From Streptomyces capillispiralis (GTDB taxonomy: Bacteria > Actinomycetota > Actinomycetes > Streptomycetales > Streptomycetaceae), in the NCBI RefSeq assembly GCF_007829875.1, contig NZ_VIWV01000001.1:434001-498000 (forward strand): a stretch of 64,000 bases of DNA. The letters run 5' to 3'. The notes beneath the pieces were generated by a model. That model was given only the letters and a program-made list of their open reading frames with translations, was not told the DNA's origin and made no database searches. This document shows positions 8,355 through 18,278 of this stretch, one piece after another. Position numbers and translations under genes: made by a program. Numbering within the stretch: the stretch's first letter is position 1; each line of letters starts with the position of its first letter.

Positions 8355-9326
8355 ATGCACTCCGTGGCGATCCTGGTCCTCGATTCGGTCGTGCCGTTCG
8401 ACATGGCGGCGCCCCTCCAGGTGTTCGACTGGACTCGACTGCCCGACGGCCGGCACCCCTACCGGGTCCGGCTGTGCGCAGAGCGGCCGGAGGTGGTCGC
8501 GGACGGCGGGTTCACCCTGCGGGTCGACCGCGGGCTGGAGGCGCTGGCGGACGCGGACACGGTCATCGTCCCGGGCCGCGCCGAAGGCGCGCCGCCGCCC
8601 TCGCCGGCCGTGCTCGCGGCGCTGCGGCAGGCGGCCGGCGCGGGCACCCGGATCGCCTCGGTGTGCGTGGGCGCCTTCGTGCTGGCCGAGGCCGGGCTGC
8701 TGGACGGGCTGCGCGCCACCACGCACTGGGTGGCCGCCGCCGAACTGGCCCGCGCCTTCCCGCGCGTCGACGTGCAGCCGGACGTGCTCTACGTCGACAA
8801 CGGGCAGATCCTCACCTCGGCCGGCGCCGCCGCCGCGCTGGACATGTGCCTGCACATGATCCGCCGGGACCTGGGCTCGGCCGTGGCCGCGAACGCCGCC
8901 CGGATGTCGGTGATGCCCCTGGAGCGGGAGGGCGGCCAGGCCCAGTTCATCGTGCACGAGCACCCGCCCGTGCCCCGCGGATCTGATCTGGAGCCCGTGC
9001 TGGACTGGATCGAGGACAACCTGGCGCACGAGGTCACGCTCGGCGCGATGGCGGCCCGCGCGGGGATGAGCGAGCGCACCTTCAGCCGCCGTTTCCGCGA
9101 GCAGACGGGCACCACGCCGTTGCAGTGGCTGCTGCGGGCGAGAGTGCGGCGTGCCCAGTACCTGCTGGAGAACAGCGACTACACGGTCGAACGGATCGCC
9201 CAGCAGTCCGGGTTCGGGTCGCCCACGGCCTTCCGCGAGCGGTTCCGCAAGGTGGTGGGCACCACGCCGTACGCCTATCGCTCGACGTTCAACGGCAGGC
9301 GCGGCGCCACCGCGGGCAGCGCGTAG
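8355..9326 (+). CDS. GlxA-type transcriptional regulator (DJ-1/PfpI + AraC)
   Basis: 323 residues. The N-terminal DJ-1/PfpI-like domain (about 1-170) includes the nucleophile-elbow segment IASVCVGAFVLAEAG. The C-terminal AraC-type DNA-binding domain (about 215-310) has two helix-turn-helix units: LGAMAARAGMSERTFSRRF and VERIAQQSGFGSPTAFRERF. The start is ATG 8355, with no Shine-Dalgarno. A TAGGGT hexamer at 8342-8347 ends 7 nt upstream, so the mRNA is probably leaderless. A small inverted repeat GTCTG-N4-CAGAC at 8327-8340 lies just upstream and could be an autoregulatory site. Likely senses a small molecule through the DJ-1 domain; the target is unknown. Confidence 0.9.
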   Translation: MHSVAILVLDSVVPFDMAAPLQVFDWTRLPDGRHPYRVRLCAERPEVVADGGFTLRVDRGLEALADADTVIVPGRAEGAPPPSPAVLAALRQAAGAGTRIASVCVGAFVLAEAGLLDGLRATTHWVAAAELARAFPRVDVQPDVLYVDNGQILTSAGAAAALDMCLHMIRRDLGSAVAANAARMSVMPLEREGGQAQFIVHEHPPVPRGSDLEPVLDWIEDNLAHEVTLGAMAARAGMSERTFSRRFREQTGTTPLQWLLRARVRRAQYLLENSDYTVERIAQQSGFGSPTAFRERFRKVVGTTPYAYRSTFNGRRGATAGSA

Positions 9327-9366
9327 GCCCCCGGACGGCGGTCCAGCGGTCCGGCGGTCCGGCGGC

Positions 9367-9663
9367 TCAGCCGGCCAGGGGCAGGCCCTCCCCGTCCGCC
9401 GCCGGGGTCCGGCCGTCCGTGGGTCGCGCCCCGGCGAGCAGGGCGTCCGCCCGGGCTATGGCGTCGCGGAGGACGGGCGTGCCCATCATCACGCAGAGCC
9501 GGTGCGTCACGTCGTCGAGTTCCCGCGCCGCCGCGGGCGAGTACCGCTCCGCCTGGGCGATCCGCAGCGTCGCGTAGCGCGTCAGCACCTGCCTGACGAC
9601 CTTGGGTGCCGGCTTGACGACTGTGGGTTCCGGTCTGACGGCCTTGGCTTCCGGTCCGAGCAC
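9367..9663 (-). CDS. DUF5133 domain protein
   Basis: 98 residues from GTG 9663, with GAGAGGGG upstream. The core (about residues 20-75: QVLTRYATLRIAQAERYSPA, LDDVTHRLCVMMGT) matches the small Streptomyces family DUF5133, of unknown role. The N-terminus is odd: residues about 3-24 are three imperfect 7-residue units of the type (E/A)P(K/T)VV(R/K)P, coded by 21-bp direct repeats. This basic Pro-rich arm may have grown by repeat duplication. It converges with the GlxA-type gene; a run of GCGGTCCG repeats lies in the short gap. Confidence 0.8.
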   Translation of the reverse strand: MLGPEAKAVRPEPTVVKPAPKVVRQVLTRYATLRIAQAERYSPAAARELDDVTHRLCVMMGTPVLRDAIARADALLAGARPTDGRTPAADGEGLPLAG

Positions 9664-9774
9664 GAAGCGCCCCTCTCTCTGGTTTCCGCTGCGTATGCCC
9701 CGACCAGGCGGAAGCACTCACCCCATTTCCTCCACCGACCGCATTTGACCGAAAACTGTCGTCTACTGACCGTC

Positions 9775-11544
<1,770 letters not shown>

Positions 11545-11664
11545 CGGTGGTGGTCCTCCCCGGAGTACATGGTCAGCAAGCGCTTTCTCTGCGGCGCCAG
11601 GAGTAGACCAGGCGTGCGGGGTGCCGCGTCGGCGGCGTCCACCGCCTGAGACGGGCCGCCGGTC

Positions 11665-12522
11665 TCAGGCGGCGTCCAGCTCGGCGATCTCCCCGGCCGT
11701 CAGCACCAGGTCGGCGGCGCGGACCGAGTCGCGGACGGACTCCGGCCGGCTCGCCCCCGGAATCGGCACGACGACCGGCGACTTGGCGAGCATCCACGCC
11801 AGGCACACCTGGTGCGCGCTCACCCCGTGCGCCTGCGCGATCCGCGCGAAGGCGGCGTGGGCGGAGCCGAGTTCACCGGCCCGGGAGATGCCGCCGAAGG
11901 GGCTCCAGGGCAGGAACGCGATGCCGAGCTCGTCGCACAGGCGCAGCTCCGGCTCGCTGGAGCGGAAGGCCGGGGAGAACTGGTTCTGTACGGAGACCAG
12001 CCGGCCGCCGAGGATCTCGTCGGCCTGCCGGATCTGCTCCGGGTCGGCGTTGGAGACGCCGGCCATGCGGATCTTCCCCTCGTCCAGCAGTTCGCGCAGC
12101 GCGCCGACGGACTCCGCGTACGGGACCCGGGGGTCGGGCCGGTGGAACTGGTACAGCCCGATCGCCTCCACCCCCAGCCGGCGCAGCGACGCCTCGCACG
12201 CGCGCTTCAGGTGCGCGGGGCTGCCGTCCCGCGTCCAGCTGCCGTCACCGGGGCGCAGGTGACCGCCCTTGGTGGCGACCAGGACCTCGCCGCCCCGCTC
12301 GTGGGAGGCGAGGGCCTTGGCGATCAGGATCTCGTTGTGTCCGACCTCGTCGGCGCCCAGGTGGTAGGCGTCCGCGGTGTCGATCAGCGTGACGCCCGCG
12401 TCCAGGGCGGCGTGCAGGGTGGCCAGGGAGCGGGCCTCGTCCGGGCGCCCTTCGATCGACATGGGCATGGCGCCCAGTCCGACGGCGCTGACCTCGACGT
12501 CACCGATACGGCGGGTGTGCAT
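11665..12522 (-). CDS. Aldo/keto reductase
   Basis: 285 residues; I choose ATG 12522 because GGAAGAGGTCAC lies just before it. Typical TIM-barrel AKR signatures: VSAVGLGAMPM at the start, LIDTADAY (catalytic Asp/Tyr) near residue 45, VLVATKGG (catalytic Lys) near 80, LYQFHRPDP (His) near 125, VQNQFSP near 175, and the NADPH-phosphate-binding end VPIPGASRPESVRDS near 255. It reduces aldehydes or ketones with NADPH; the substrate is not predictable. It is upstream of the ABC exporter on the same strand and divergent from the VOC gene. Confidence 0.92.
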   Translation of the reverse strand: MHTRRIGDVEVSAVGLGAMPMSIEGRPDEARSLATLHAALDAGVTLIDTADAYHLGADEVGHNEILIAKALASHERGGEVLVATKGGHLRPGDGSWTRDGSPAHLKRACEASLRRLGVEAIGLYQFHRPDPRVPYAESVGALRELLDEGKIRMAGVSNADPEQIRQADEILGGRLVSVQNQFSPAFRSSEPELRLCDELGIAFLPWSPFGGISRAGELGSAHAAFARIAQAHGVSAHQVCLAWMLAKSPVVVPIPGASRPESVRDSVRAADLVLTAGEIAELDAA

Positions 12523-12759
12523 GAGCGCGTGACCTCTTCCGGCTGTCTCGTCGCGCGGTGCGCGGTCTGGAAAGGCGTGGGCAGAGCGCGTACCAGCCTG
12601 GTCGTGGTCAGGCCGGAAATCCAATAGAAGAAAGCGAACGCATTCAGCAGACGGGGCACTGAATCGGGGATCCGTCGGCGATGCCGCCGCCGCGCGGCTG
12701 TCGGTGCCCGGCGTTACGCTGCGCGGAGCCGATCCTTCGCACCCTTACGGGAGGTACTC

Positions 12760-13173
12760 ATGGCCTCGGTCCTCAACCCGTACTTGAGTTTCGACGGGGA
12801 CGCACGGCAGGCGATGGAGTTCTACAAGGACGTCTTCGGCGGCGAGCTGCGCCTGAACACCTACGGCGAGTTCGGCCAGCCGGGCGCGGAGAACGCCGAC
12901 AAGATCATGCACGGCATGCTCCGGACCACCGACGGCTTCACCCTCATGGGCGCCGACATGCCGCCGGGCATGGAGCACGCACCGGGCAACGCCTTCGCCG
13001 TGAGCGTCAGCGGCGACGACGAGAGCGCGCTGCGCGGTTACTGGGACAAGCTGTCCAGCGGCGGCTCGGTGTCCGTGCCGCTGGAGAAGCAGATGTGGGG
13101 AGACGTGTTCGGGATGTGCACGGACCGCTTCGGCGTCCCGTGGATGGTCGACATCACCCAGTCCGAGGGCTGA
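12760..13173 (+). CDS. VOC (PhnB-like) family protein
   Basis: 137 residues; ATG after GGGAGG. The N-terminal segment LNPYLSFDGDARQAMEFYKDVFGGEL and the ending DRFGVPWMVDIT are standard for the PhnB/3-demethylubiquinone-methyltransferase-like branch of the vicinal-oxygen-chelate superfamily. The whole length is one glyoxalase-type module pair. The biochemical role of this branch is mostly unknown. It stands alone; downstream is 544 bp without a gene. Confidence 0.9.
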   Translation: MASVLNPYLSFDGDARQAMEFYKDVFGGELRLNTYGEFGQPGAENADKIMHGMLRTTDGFTLMGADMPPGMEHAPGNAFAVSVSGDDESALRGYWDKLSSGGSVSVPLEKQMWGDVFGMCTDRFGVPWMVDITQSEG

Positions 13174-13189
13174 GCCCACCGGCGGACCG

Positions 13190-13560
13190 GCTCGGGGGCC
13201 GGCCGCCGCCCCGCGACCGCCGCTCGGCGCGCCGTCCCGCGCCCGCACCGTTCCTCGGCGCGCCGCCCCCGCACGCTGGCTCCGCGCGCGCCGCCCCGCT
13301 CGGCACGCCTCCCCGCGTGCGCCGCTCCTCGGCAACCGCCCAGCACGCGCACCGCACACGCGCACCGCCCCGCACGCACACCTCCTCACGGCGCCCCCAC
13401 CGGCGCGCACCGCCCCGCGCGCCCGCGCACTGGACCGGCGCACCGGCGCCCGGCGGTCACCGGCACCGTGACCGTGACCGGGCGCTGCCCGAACGCTCCG
13501 GAGAGCAGGACCGCCGCTCCCCCGGCCGCGCCACCCCCGCAGGCCATCGGACGATCCCGA
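13190..13560. other. C-rich, strand-biased low-complexity intergenic region
   Basis: Most of the 544-bp gap between 13173 and 13718. The + strand is dominated by C with repeated GCGCACCGC / CGCCCCGC words and few A or T. No ORF here has gene-like composition and no clean stem-loop dominates. It may be eroded sequence after the VOC gene or an unusual transcript end. Confidence 0.6.
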
Positions 13561-13600
13561 CCGACCCCGGCCGATCCAGGCCGATCCCGACAACCAGCTG

Positions 13601-13630
13601 TTGACATCGCTTTCCGGCAGGGATCATCGT
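13601..13630 (+). promoter_or_regulatory. Promoter of the Gfo/Idh/MocA gene
   Basis: TTGACA (13601-13606), 18-bp spacer, CATCGT (13625-13630), about 88 bp before the ATG at 13718. The -35 is a perfect consensus. Two near copies of ATCG(C/T)TTCC overlap the spacer and the region after the -10, which could be regulator contacts. Confidence 0.6.
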
Positions 13631-13717
13631 TTCCACGCGGAACGCCAACCGCGTCGGTGGCACGCGACAGGCATGGACGGCCCGGCTGGGAACGCCGGGC
13701 CCGGGAGAGGCGGCGGC

Positions 13718-14608
13718 ATGCGGATCGGACTGCTCGGCACCGGCCCCTGGGCGCAGTTGGCACACGCCCCCGCGCTGAGCGGGCACGAGGACCTGGAGTT
13801 CGCCGGTGTGTGGGGCCGCCGGCCCGAGGCCGCCGCCGAACTCGCCGGGCAGCACGGCACCCGGGCCTACGACGACGTGGAGGACCTGTTCGCCGACGTG
13901 GACGCCGTCGCCGTCGCGCTGCCGCCGGCGGTGCAGGCGGAGCTGGCGGTGCGCGCGGCGCGGGCGGGGTGCCATCTGCTGCTCGACAAACCGCTGGCGC
14001 CGACGGTCGCGCAGGGGCGGGCGGTGGTCGAGGCGGCCGCGGAGGCGCAGGTCGCCTCGGTGGTCTTCTTCACCACCCGGTTCCAGCCGGGACCTCAGGC
14101 CTGGATCACCGAACAGGCCGCCGCCGGCGGCTGGTTCACCGGGCGGGCACAGTGGCTCGGGGCGGTGTTCACCGACGACGGCAGCCCCTTCGCGGCGTCG
14201 CCCTGGCGGCGGGAGAAGGGCGCATTGTGGGACGTCGGCCCGCACGCCCTGTCCGTGCTGCTCCCGGTCCTCGGCGACGCACGGCGGGTGACGGCGGCGG
14301 CGTACGGTCCCGGTGACACCGTCCACCTCGTCCTGGACCATGCGAGCGGCGCGTCGAGCAGCCTCACCCTGAGCCTGACCGCTCCCCGGGCCGCCGCCGG
14401 TGCCGAGGTCGAACTCCGCGGCGAGGCGGGGGTCACGGTCCTCCCGGAGGCCACGGACGGAGCGGTCCCCGCGCTCACCCGGGCCCTGGACGCCCTTCTC
14501 ACCGCGGCCTGCACCGGCACTCCCCACCCCTGTGACGCGGCGTTCGCCCTCCGGGTCACGGAGATCCTCGCCACGGCGGAGACGGCGCTCCACGGCGCAA
14601 CGCGCTGA
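13718..14608 (+). CDS. Gfo/Idh/MocA family oxidoreductase
   Basis: 296 residues; the ATG at 13718 follows GAGAGGCGG and opens directly on the Rossmann motif MRIGLLGTGPWAQLAHAPAL. The motif HLLLDKPLAPT near residue 90 is the usual EKP-like catalytic-lysine region, and WDVGPHALSVLLPVLG near 170 carries the conserved Asp/His pair. It should be an NAD(P)-dependent sugar or cyclitol dehydrogenase. It has its own promoter with a consensus -35 and a strong hairpin after the stop, so it is likely monocistronic. Substrate unknown. Confidence 0.9.
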   Translation: MRIGLLGTGPWAQLAHAPALSGHEDLEFAGVWGRRPEAAAELAGQHGTRAYDDVEDLFADVDAVAVALPPAVQAELAVRAARAGCHLLLDKPLAPTVAQGRAVVEAAAEAQVASVVFFTTRFQPGPQAWITEQAAAGGWFTGRAQWLGAVFTDDGSPFAASPWRREKGALWDVGPHALSVLLPVLGDARRVTAAAYGPGDTVHLVLDHASGASSSLTLSLTAPRAAAGAEVELRGEAGVTVLPEATDGAVPALTRALDALLTAACTGTPHPCDAAFALRVTEILATAETALHGATR

Positions 14609-14670
14609 CCCGGCCCGCAGCCGGTGCCCCGCACCCGATCCCGACACCACGAGCACCAGCACCAGCACCA

Positions 14671-14701
14671 GCTGCGCAGTGGAGCGCTCCCACTGCGCAG
14701 C
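14671..14701 (+). terminator. Hairpin after the Gfo/Idh/MocA gene
   Basis: GCTGCGCAGTG and CACTGCGCAGC pair perfectly (11 bp) around GGAGCGCTCC-like sequence that is itself palindromic. It lies 63 bp after the stop at 14608. A terminator is the likely role, although the central AGCGCT could also be a regulator site. Confidence 0.55.
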
Positions 14702-14819
14702 GTGCTCACCCGGCCCGACCACCTTAAGTCACCCTTAAAGGCCGGTTAAGCACTCGTGGGCTCTTCGTCATTGTTTCAAGTAGCCCCAGGTCAGAGCGTG
14801 TTGAGGACAAGTCGGACCA

Positions 14820-14848
14820 TTGGCGGGGTCCGTCGCGGTCCCTACCAT
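14820..14848 (+). promoter_or_regulatory. Promoter of the GH64 gene
   Basis: TTGGCG (14820-14825), exactly 17 bp, then TACCAT (14843-14848). This matches the main streptomycete sigma-factor pattern (TTGnnn/TAnnnT). The expected start near 14855 gives a leader of about 120 nt that includes the 14-bp palindrome. Confidence 0.65.
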
Positions 14849-14879
14849 CGAGAGCGCGCGCCGGTCCCGACGTACGGCA

Positions 14880-14893
14880 TGAGAGCGCTCTCA
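14880..14893. promoter_or_regulatory. LacI-type operator candidate
   Basis: TGAGAGCGCTCTCA is a perfect 14-bp palindrome with a central CG. It closely resembles CebR/BglR-type LacI-family sites of Streptomyces (TGGGAGCGCTCCCA). It lies about 25 bp after the predicted transcription start of the glucanase gene, a typical position for a repressor roadblock released by an oligosaccharide. Confidence 0.6.
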
Positions 14894-14974
14894 GGCAGTG
14901 CGTCTCTGGTGTCCGTGCCTCCCCGTCGGCCGGCGTGGTCCGAAAGCCGCACGAGTCCCCAGGAGACCCCCCAC

Positions 14975-16180
14975 ATGACTCCTCGCCACCAGCGCACCCT
15001 CGGCCGCCGCAAGGTCCTCTTCGCCCTCGGCGGCGCGGCCGTGGCCGTCCCCGCCGCGGCGGCGCTCGCCCCCCACGCCCTCGCCGGGCAGTCCGGTGAG
15101 CCGAAGGCCACCGCGGCAGCGGCCGGGCCGCTGCCGCTGACGATCGCCAACAGCACCGGTTCCTTCGGCAACGAGAACGTGCACCTCTACATCGTGGGCA
15201 ACGCCGACGGCCGTCAGGTCCGCGTCACCCCCGAGGGCACCCTCGCCCCGATCGCCGCCTCGGACAACGGCCCCGACGGCTTCACCGACTACGCGATCAG
15301 CCTGGCCGGCAGCGGCGAGACGAAGCTGTCCCTGCCGTACATGTCCGGCCGGATCTACGTCTCCCTCGGCGAGAAGCTCAAGTTCAAGGCGGTCACCGAC
15401 GGCAACGGCAACGCGGCGCTCCAGTACCCGGCCGGCTGGGTCACCTCGGACCCCAACTACGGTGTGCTGCACGACTGCGCGGAGTTCACGTACAACTCCT
15501 CGGGCATGTTCTGCAACACGACGATGGTCGACATGTTCAGCGTGCCGCTGAGCATCCGGCTCACCGGCGCCAAGGACCAGACGACGGGCACCGTGCGCGA
15601 AGGGGGCCGTGCCGCCGCGTTCGCCGCCGTCAAGCAGGTGGAGGCGTTCTCCCGGCTCGTCGTGGACGACACCCGGATCATCGCCCCCGGCCACGGCCTG
15701 GACGCCGGTCTGTTCGCCAAGGACTACCTCGCCCCGTACATCGACGAGGTGTGGAGCACCTACACCGGCAAGGACCTCAGGATCACCACCAACGCCGGGA
15801 CCTTCACCGGCCGGGTGCGCGGCGACCGGTTCACCTTCGACGGGCCCGCCCAGGTCTCCTTCGGCAAGCCGTCCACCCGGGACGTGCTGTTCTGCGACGG
15901 CGCCCTGGCCGCGCCCAACGACGGCACCACCGGTCCGGTCGCCGCGGTGCTGGGCGCCGGCTTCAACCGCTCGACGCTCCTCAGCCACCCCGAGCAGCCG
16001 ACCACCGACCCCTCGGTCTTCTACGGCACCGAGCTCACCAACCACTACTCCAAGGCCATGCACACGGCCACCGAGGACGGCAAGGCGTACGGCTTCGCCT
16101 TCGACGACGTGGCCGACTTCGCCTCGTACATCCAGGACACGGCCCCGACGGGCCTGCGGCTGACGCTCACGCCCTTCTAG
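14975..16180 (+). CDS. Secreted GH64 beta-1,3-glucanase
   Basis: 401 residues; ATG after AGGAGA. The N-terminus has a twin-arginine-like signal (LGRRKVLFALGG) and a long hydrophobic stretch with a cut expected near ALAGQ. The mature protein matches GH64 laminaripentaose-producing glucanases: PLTIANSTG, VHLYIVGNADG, SGRIYVSLGEKL, the acidic DCAEFTYNSSGMFCNTTMVDMFSVPLS segment that contains the catalytic acid region, and FYGTELTNHYSKAMH near the end. No carbohydrate-binding module is attached. It would cut fungal or algal beta-1,3-glucan outside the cell, and the promoter/operator arrangement suggests induction by oligosaccharides. Confidence 0.92.
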   Translation: MTPRHQRTLGRRKVLFALGGAAVAVPAAAALAPHALAGQSGEPKATAAAAGPLPLTIANSTGSFGNENVHLYIVGNADGRQVRVTPEGTLAPIAASDNGPDGFTDYAISLAGSGETKLSLPYMSGRIYVSLGEKLKFKAVTDGNGNAALQYPAGWVTSDPNYGVLHDCAEFTYNSSGMFCNTTMVDMFSVPLSIRLTGAKDQTTGTVREGGRAAAFAAVKQVEAFSRLVVDDTRIIAPGHGLDAGLFAKDYLAPYIDEVWSTYTGKDLRITTNAGTFTGRVRGDRFTFDGPAQVSFGKPSTRDVLFCDGALAAPNDGTTGPVAAVLGAGFNRSTLLSHPEQPTTDPSVFYGTELTNHYSKAMHTATEDGKAYGFAFDDVADFASYIQDTAPTGLRLTLTPF

Positions 16181-16198
16181 GCCCTGCCGTCGCCCCCT

Positions 16199-16228
16199 CG
16201 GGCGGACGCCCCCGGGGTGCGCCGCCCG
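16199..16228 (+). terminator. Terminator of the GH64 gene
   Basis: A roughly 10-bp GC stem with one bulged A (CGGGCGGaCGC with GCGCCGCCCG), 18 bp after the stop at 16180. Confidence 0.5.
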
Positions 16229-16414
16229 GGCCGGCACCTCGGGAGCAGGTTTCCCGTCGGCCCGGGAAGGTACCCCGGGAAGCCAGGAGGCGGCCCTTCA
16301 CCGCGGTGCCGCGAGCGTTCCGGATGCACGGCGGGCTCCCGCGTTGAATGGTGATATCGGACCCGATGACAGCACCGGGGCCGCAACAGTGATCCGGACC
16401 CGAGGAGCCAGAAG

Positions 16415-16621
16415 ATGTCGACGTCCCAGCCCGACGCGTCCCGGCGGCCCGAGGACCGCGCCACCCCGGACAGCCTGCTCCACGCCCGCACCGGCACGGA
16501 TGTGTCGCCGGAGGACCTGGTCCTTGCCTCGGGCAAGGACCTCACCCCGCGCAACCTCGACTGGGCGCGGCGGAAGCTGGCCGAGGAGGGGCCCGCCGCC
16601 CTCGACAAGATCCTTCCCTGA
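16415..16621 (+). CDS. Small hypothetical protein (68 aa)
   Basis: 68 residues; ATG preceded by GAGGAG. Charged, soluble, and rich in Asp/Glu/Arg; residues 30-68 (VSPEDLVLASGKDLTPRNLD, then a helix WARRKLAEEG) suggest a small helical domain. Good third-position GC, a proper ribosome site and its own terminator support it as real. Function unknown. It converges on the DUF5709 gene. Confidence 0.7.
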   Translation: MSTSQPDASRRPEDRATPDSLLHARTGTDVSPEDLVLASGKDLTPRNLDWARRKLAEEGPAALDKILP

Positions 16622-16650
16622 GATGCCCCAGGCCGTGCCCGCACGGCGGA

Positions 16651-16699
16651 AGAGCGCCGCCGGTCCGGTGCGAGGGCGCACCCGGACCGGCGGCGCTCT
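16651..16699. terminator. Bidirectional terminator, 18-bp stem
   Basis: AGAGCGCCGCCGGTCCGG (16651-16668) pairs perfectly with 16682-16699, and a further TGCG/CGCA pair extends it past one bulge to a tiny loop. It lies between the convergent genes ending at 16621 and 16705. Confidence 0.8.
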
Positions 16700-16704
16700 G
16701 CGTG

Positions 16705-17193
16705 TCAGCTTCTGTCCGCGTCGTCCGGGAGCGCCGCCCCGTCCTCGACGACGTGCATCGCGGCCTCCTCCGCGCCCGCGGCGCCTCCGTCGATGCCGAC
16801 GTCCTCGGCGACGCTCTCCTTCGTGGTGTCGGCGTGGGCGCCCTCGTCGGGGGCGACCAGGCGTCCGGCCCGGCCGGTGCCCGCCTCCGGATCGACCGGC
16901 TCGCCCTCGCCGCCGGGCAGGTCACCCACACCGTCCCCCTCGGGCCCGGACGTGTCCGGCACCTCCTGGGCCAGCCGTTGGTCCAGGCTCTCCCCTTCAT
17001 GCTGCTCGGCGGCCGTGGTGCCGTACTTGGTGACGCCGAGCGGCTTCTCCGGCGGGGAGTAGCCCTCGTCGAGGGTGTCGTCGTAGGTCCGTTCGTCGAC
17101 GGCGTCCTGCATGTCGAGCGGCGCGGCGTCCTCCTGCTCCTCGTTGCTGCCGGTGGGCTGGTACGCGTCGTCGGCCATCGGTTCGGTGCCCAT
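16705..17193 (-). CDS. DUF5709 domain protein
   Basis: 162 residues; ATG after AGGGAGG. It is very acidic, with the segment TYDDTLDEGYSPPEKPLGVTKYG near residues 37-57, which is the DUF5709 hallmark. The remainder is Glu/Asp/Gly-rich, includes LDQRLAQEVPD near 75, and probably is disordered. The family is actinobacterial and uncharacterised. An ATG six codons in (MADDAY) is an alternative start, but the upstream one has the better ribosome site. Confidence 0.8.
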   Translation of the reverse strand: MGTEPMADDAYQPTGSNEEQEDAAPLDMQDAVDERTYDDTLDEGYSPPEKPLGVTKYGTTAAEQHEGESLDQRLAQEVPDTSGPEGDGVGDLPGGEGEPVDPEAGTGRAGRLVAPDEGAHADTTKESVAEDVGIDGGAAGAEEAAMHVVEDGAALPDDADRS

Positions 17194-17333
17194 GACTGCC
17201 TCCCTGTCACGCTGCGTCGGCTCGTTCCTCCGCGGCTGCCGGATCCGCCGCGGGTGTCAGATCCGCGTTTCCCGTCACGCGATCTCTAACCCAGTGCGCC
17301 GGACGACAGGGGACGTCAGCCGTGGTGAGCGGG

Positions 17334-18179
17334 TCACACGGGCGCGTTCGGCCCGTCCGGCCGGGACCGCCGCCGCTCGACCACGGTGAGGCTCAGCCGC
17401 CGGACGTCCGTCTCGGTGAGCCGCTCGTATCCGTCCTCGGTGATGACCGACACGACCGGGAAGATGCGGCGGGCGACGTCCGGGCCGCCGGTCGCGGAGT
17501 CGTCCTCGGCCGCGTCGTAGAGCGCCTCCAGGGCGGCCAGGACGGCCTCGTCGCGGGCCATGCCGGGCCGGTACAGCTTCTTCAGCGCTCCCCTGGCGTA
17601 CGGCGATCCGGAGCCCTCCGCGTGGAAGGCGGACTTCTCGTAGCGGCCGCCGGCGGCGTCGAAGGAGAAGATGCGGCCCCTGCCGCCCCCGGGGGCGGTG
17701 GTGTCGTAGCCGGCGAGCAGCGGGACGACGGCGAGGCCCTGCATGGCCTGGGCGAGGTTCTGCCGGATCATGGCCGCCAGCCGGGTCGCCTTCGCCGTGA
17801 GGGTCATGGGGATGCCCTCGATCTTCTCGAAGTGGGCGAGCTCCACCTGGTAGAGCCGCACCATCTCCAGGGCGATCCCCACGGTGCCGGCGATGGCGAT
17901 CGCGGTGTGGTCGTCGGCGGGCAGCACCTTCTCCAGGTCCCGCTGGGCGATCAGGTTCCCCATGGTGGCCCTGCGGTCGCCGGCGACCAGCACGCCGTCG
18001 CCGTAGGTGAGGGCGAGGATCGTGGTGCCGTGCGGGGCCTCGGGGGCGCGGACGCCCCGGTGCGGGGTCCCGGTGGCCAGCAGTTCGGGGCGGTGGGCCG
18101 CCAGGAACTCGGTGAAGGACGAGGTGCCCGGGGTGAAGAACTCCTCCCCCAGCCGTCCCTCGTGATCGCTCGCCGCCAT
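17334..18179 (-). CDS. 20S proteasome beta-subunit paralogue, isolated
   Basis: 281 residues; ATG after AGGGGGGAG. It closely follows actinobacterial PrcB. A 51-residue propeptide with FFTPGTSSFTEFLAAHRPELL ends at HG|T, giving T52 as mature Thr1. Asp17 (AGDRRAT) and Lys33 (RDLEKV) of the catalytic triad are present, as are MQGLAVVPLLAGYD and EDDSATGGPDVARRIFP near the end. It should therefore be a cleavable, active N-terminal threonine hydrolase. What is odd is the context: no pup, prcA or ATPase (arc/mpa) gene adjoins it. The usual prcBA locus is probably elsewhere, so this is likely a second beta subunit. Confidence 0.88.
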   Translation of the reverse strand: MAASDHEGRLGEEFFTPGTSSFTEFLAAHRPELLATGTPHRGVRAPEAPHGTTILALTYGDGVLVAGDRRATMGNLIAQRDLEKVLPADDHTAIAIAGTVGIALEMVRLYQVELAHFEKIEGIPMTLTAKATRLAAMIRQNLAQAMQGLAVVPLLAGYDTTAPGGGRGRIFSFDAAGGRYEKSAFHAEGSGSPYARGALKKLYRPGMARDEAVLAALEALYDAAEDDSATGGPDVARRIFPVVSVITEDGYERLTETDVRRLSLTVVERRRSRPDGPNAPV

Positions 18180-18278
18180 GCCGTACTCCCCCCTCGTCGC
18201 CCCTCCGCGTACCGACAACCGGACTCCTACCTGGTCCGGGCGCGCCGGAAACACCCGCCCGTGGCCGGGGGACGGCCG

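Noticed and set aside
17334..18179. Part of a full pup-prcB-prcA proteasome locus
   Set aside because: Neighbours on both sides are a GT-C-like membrane protein and a DUF5709 protein; there is no pup or alpha-subunit ORF.
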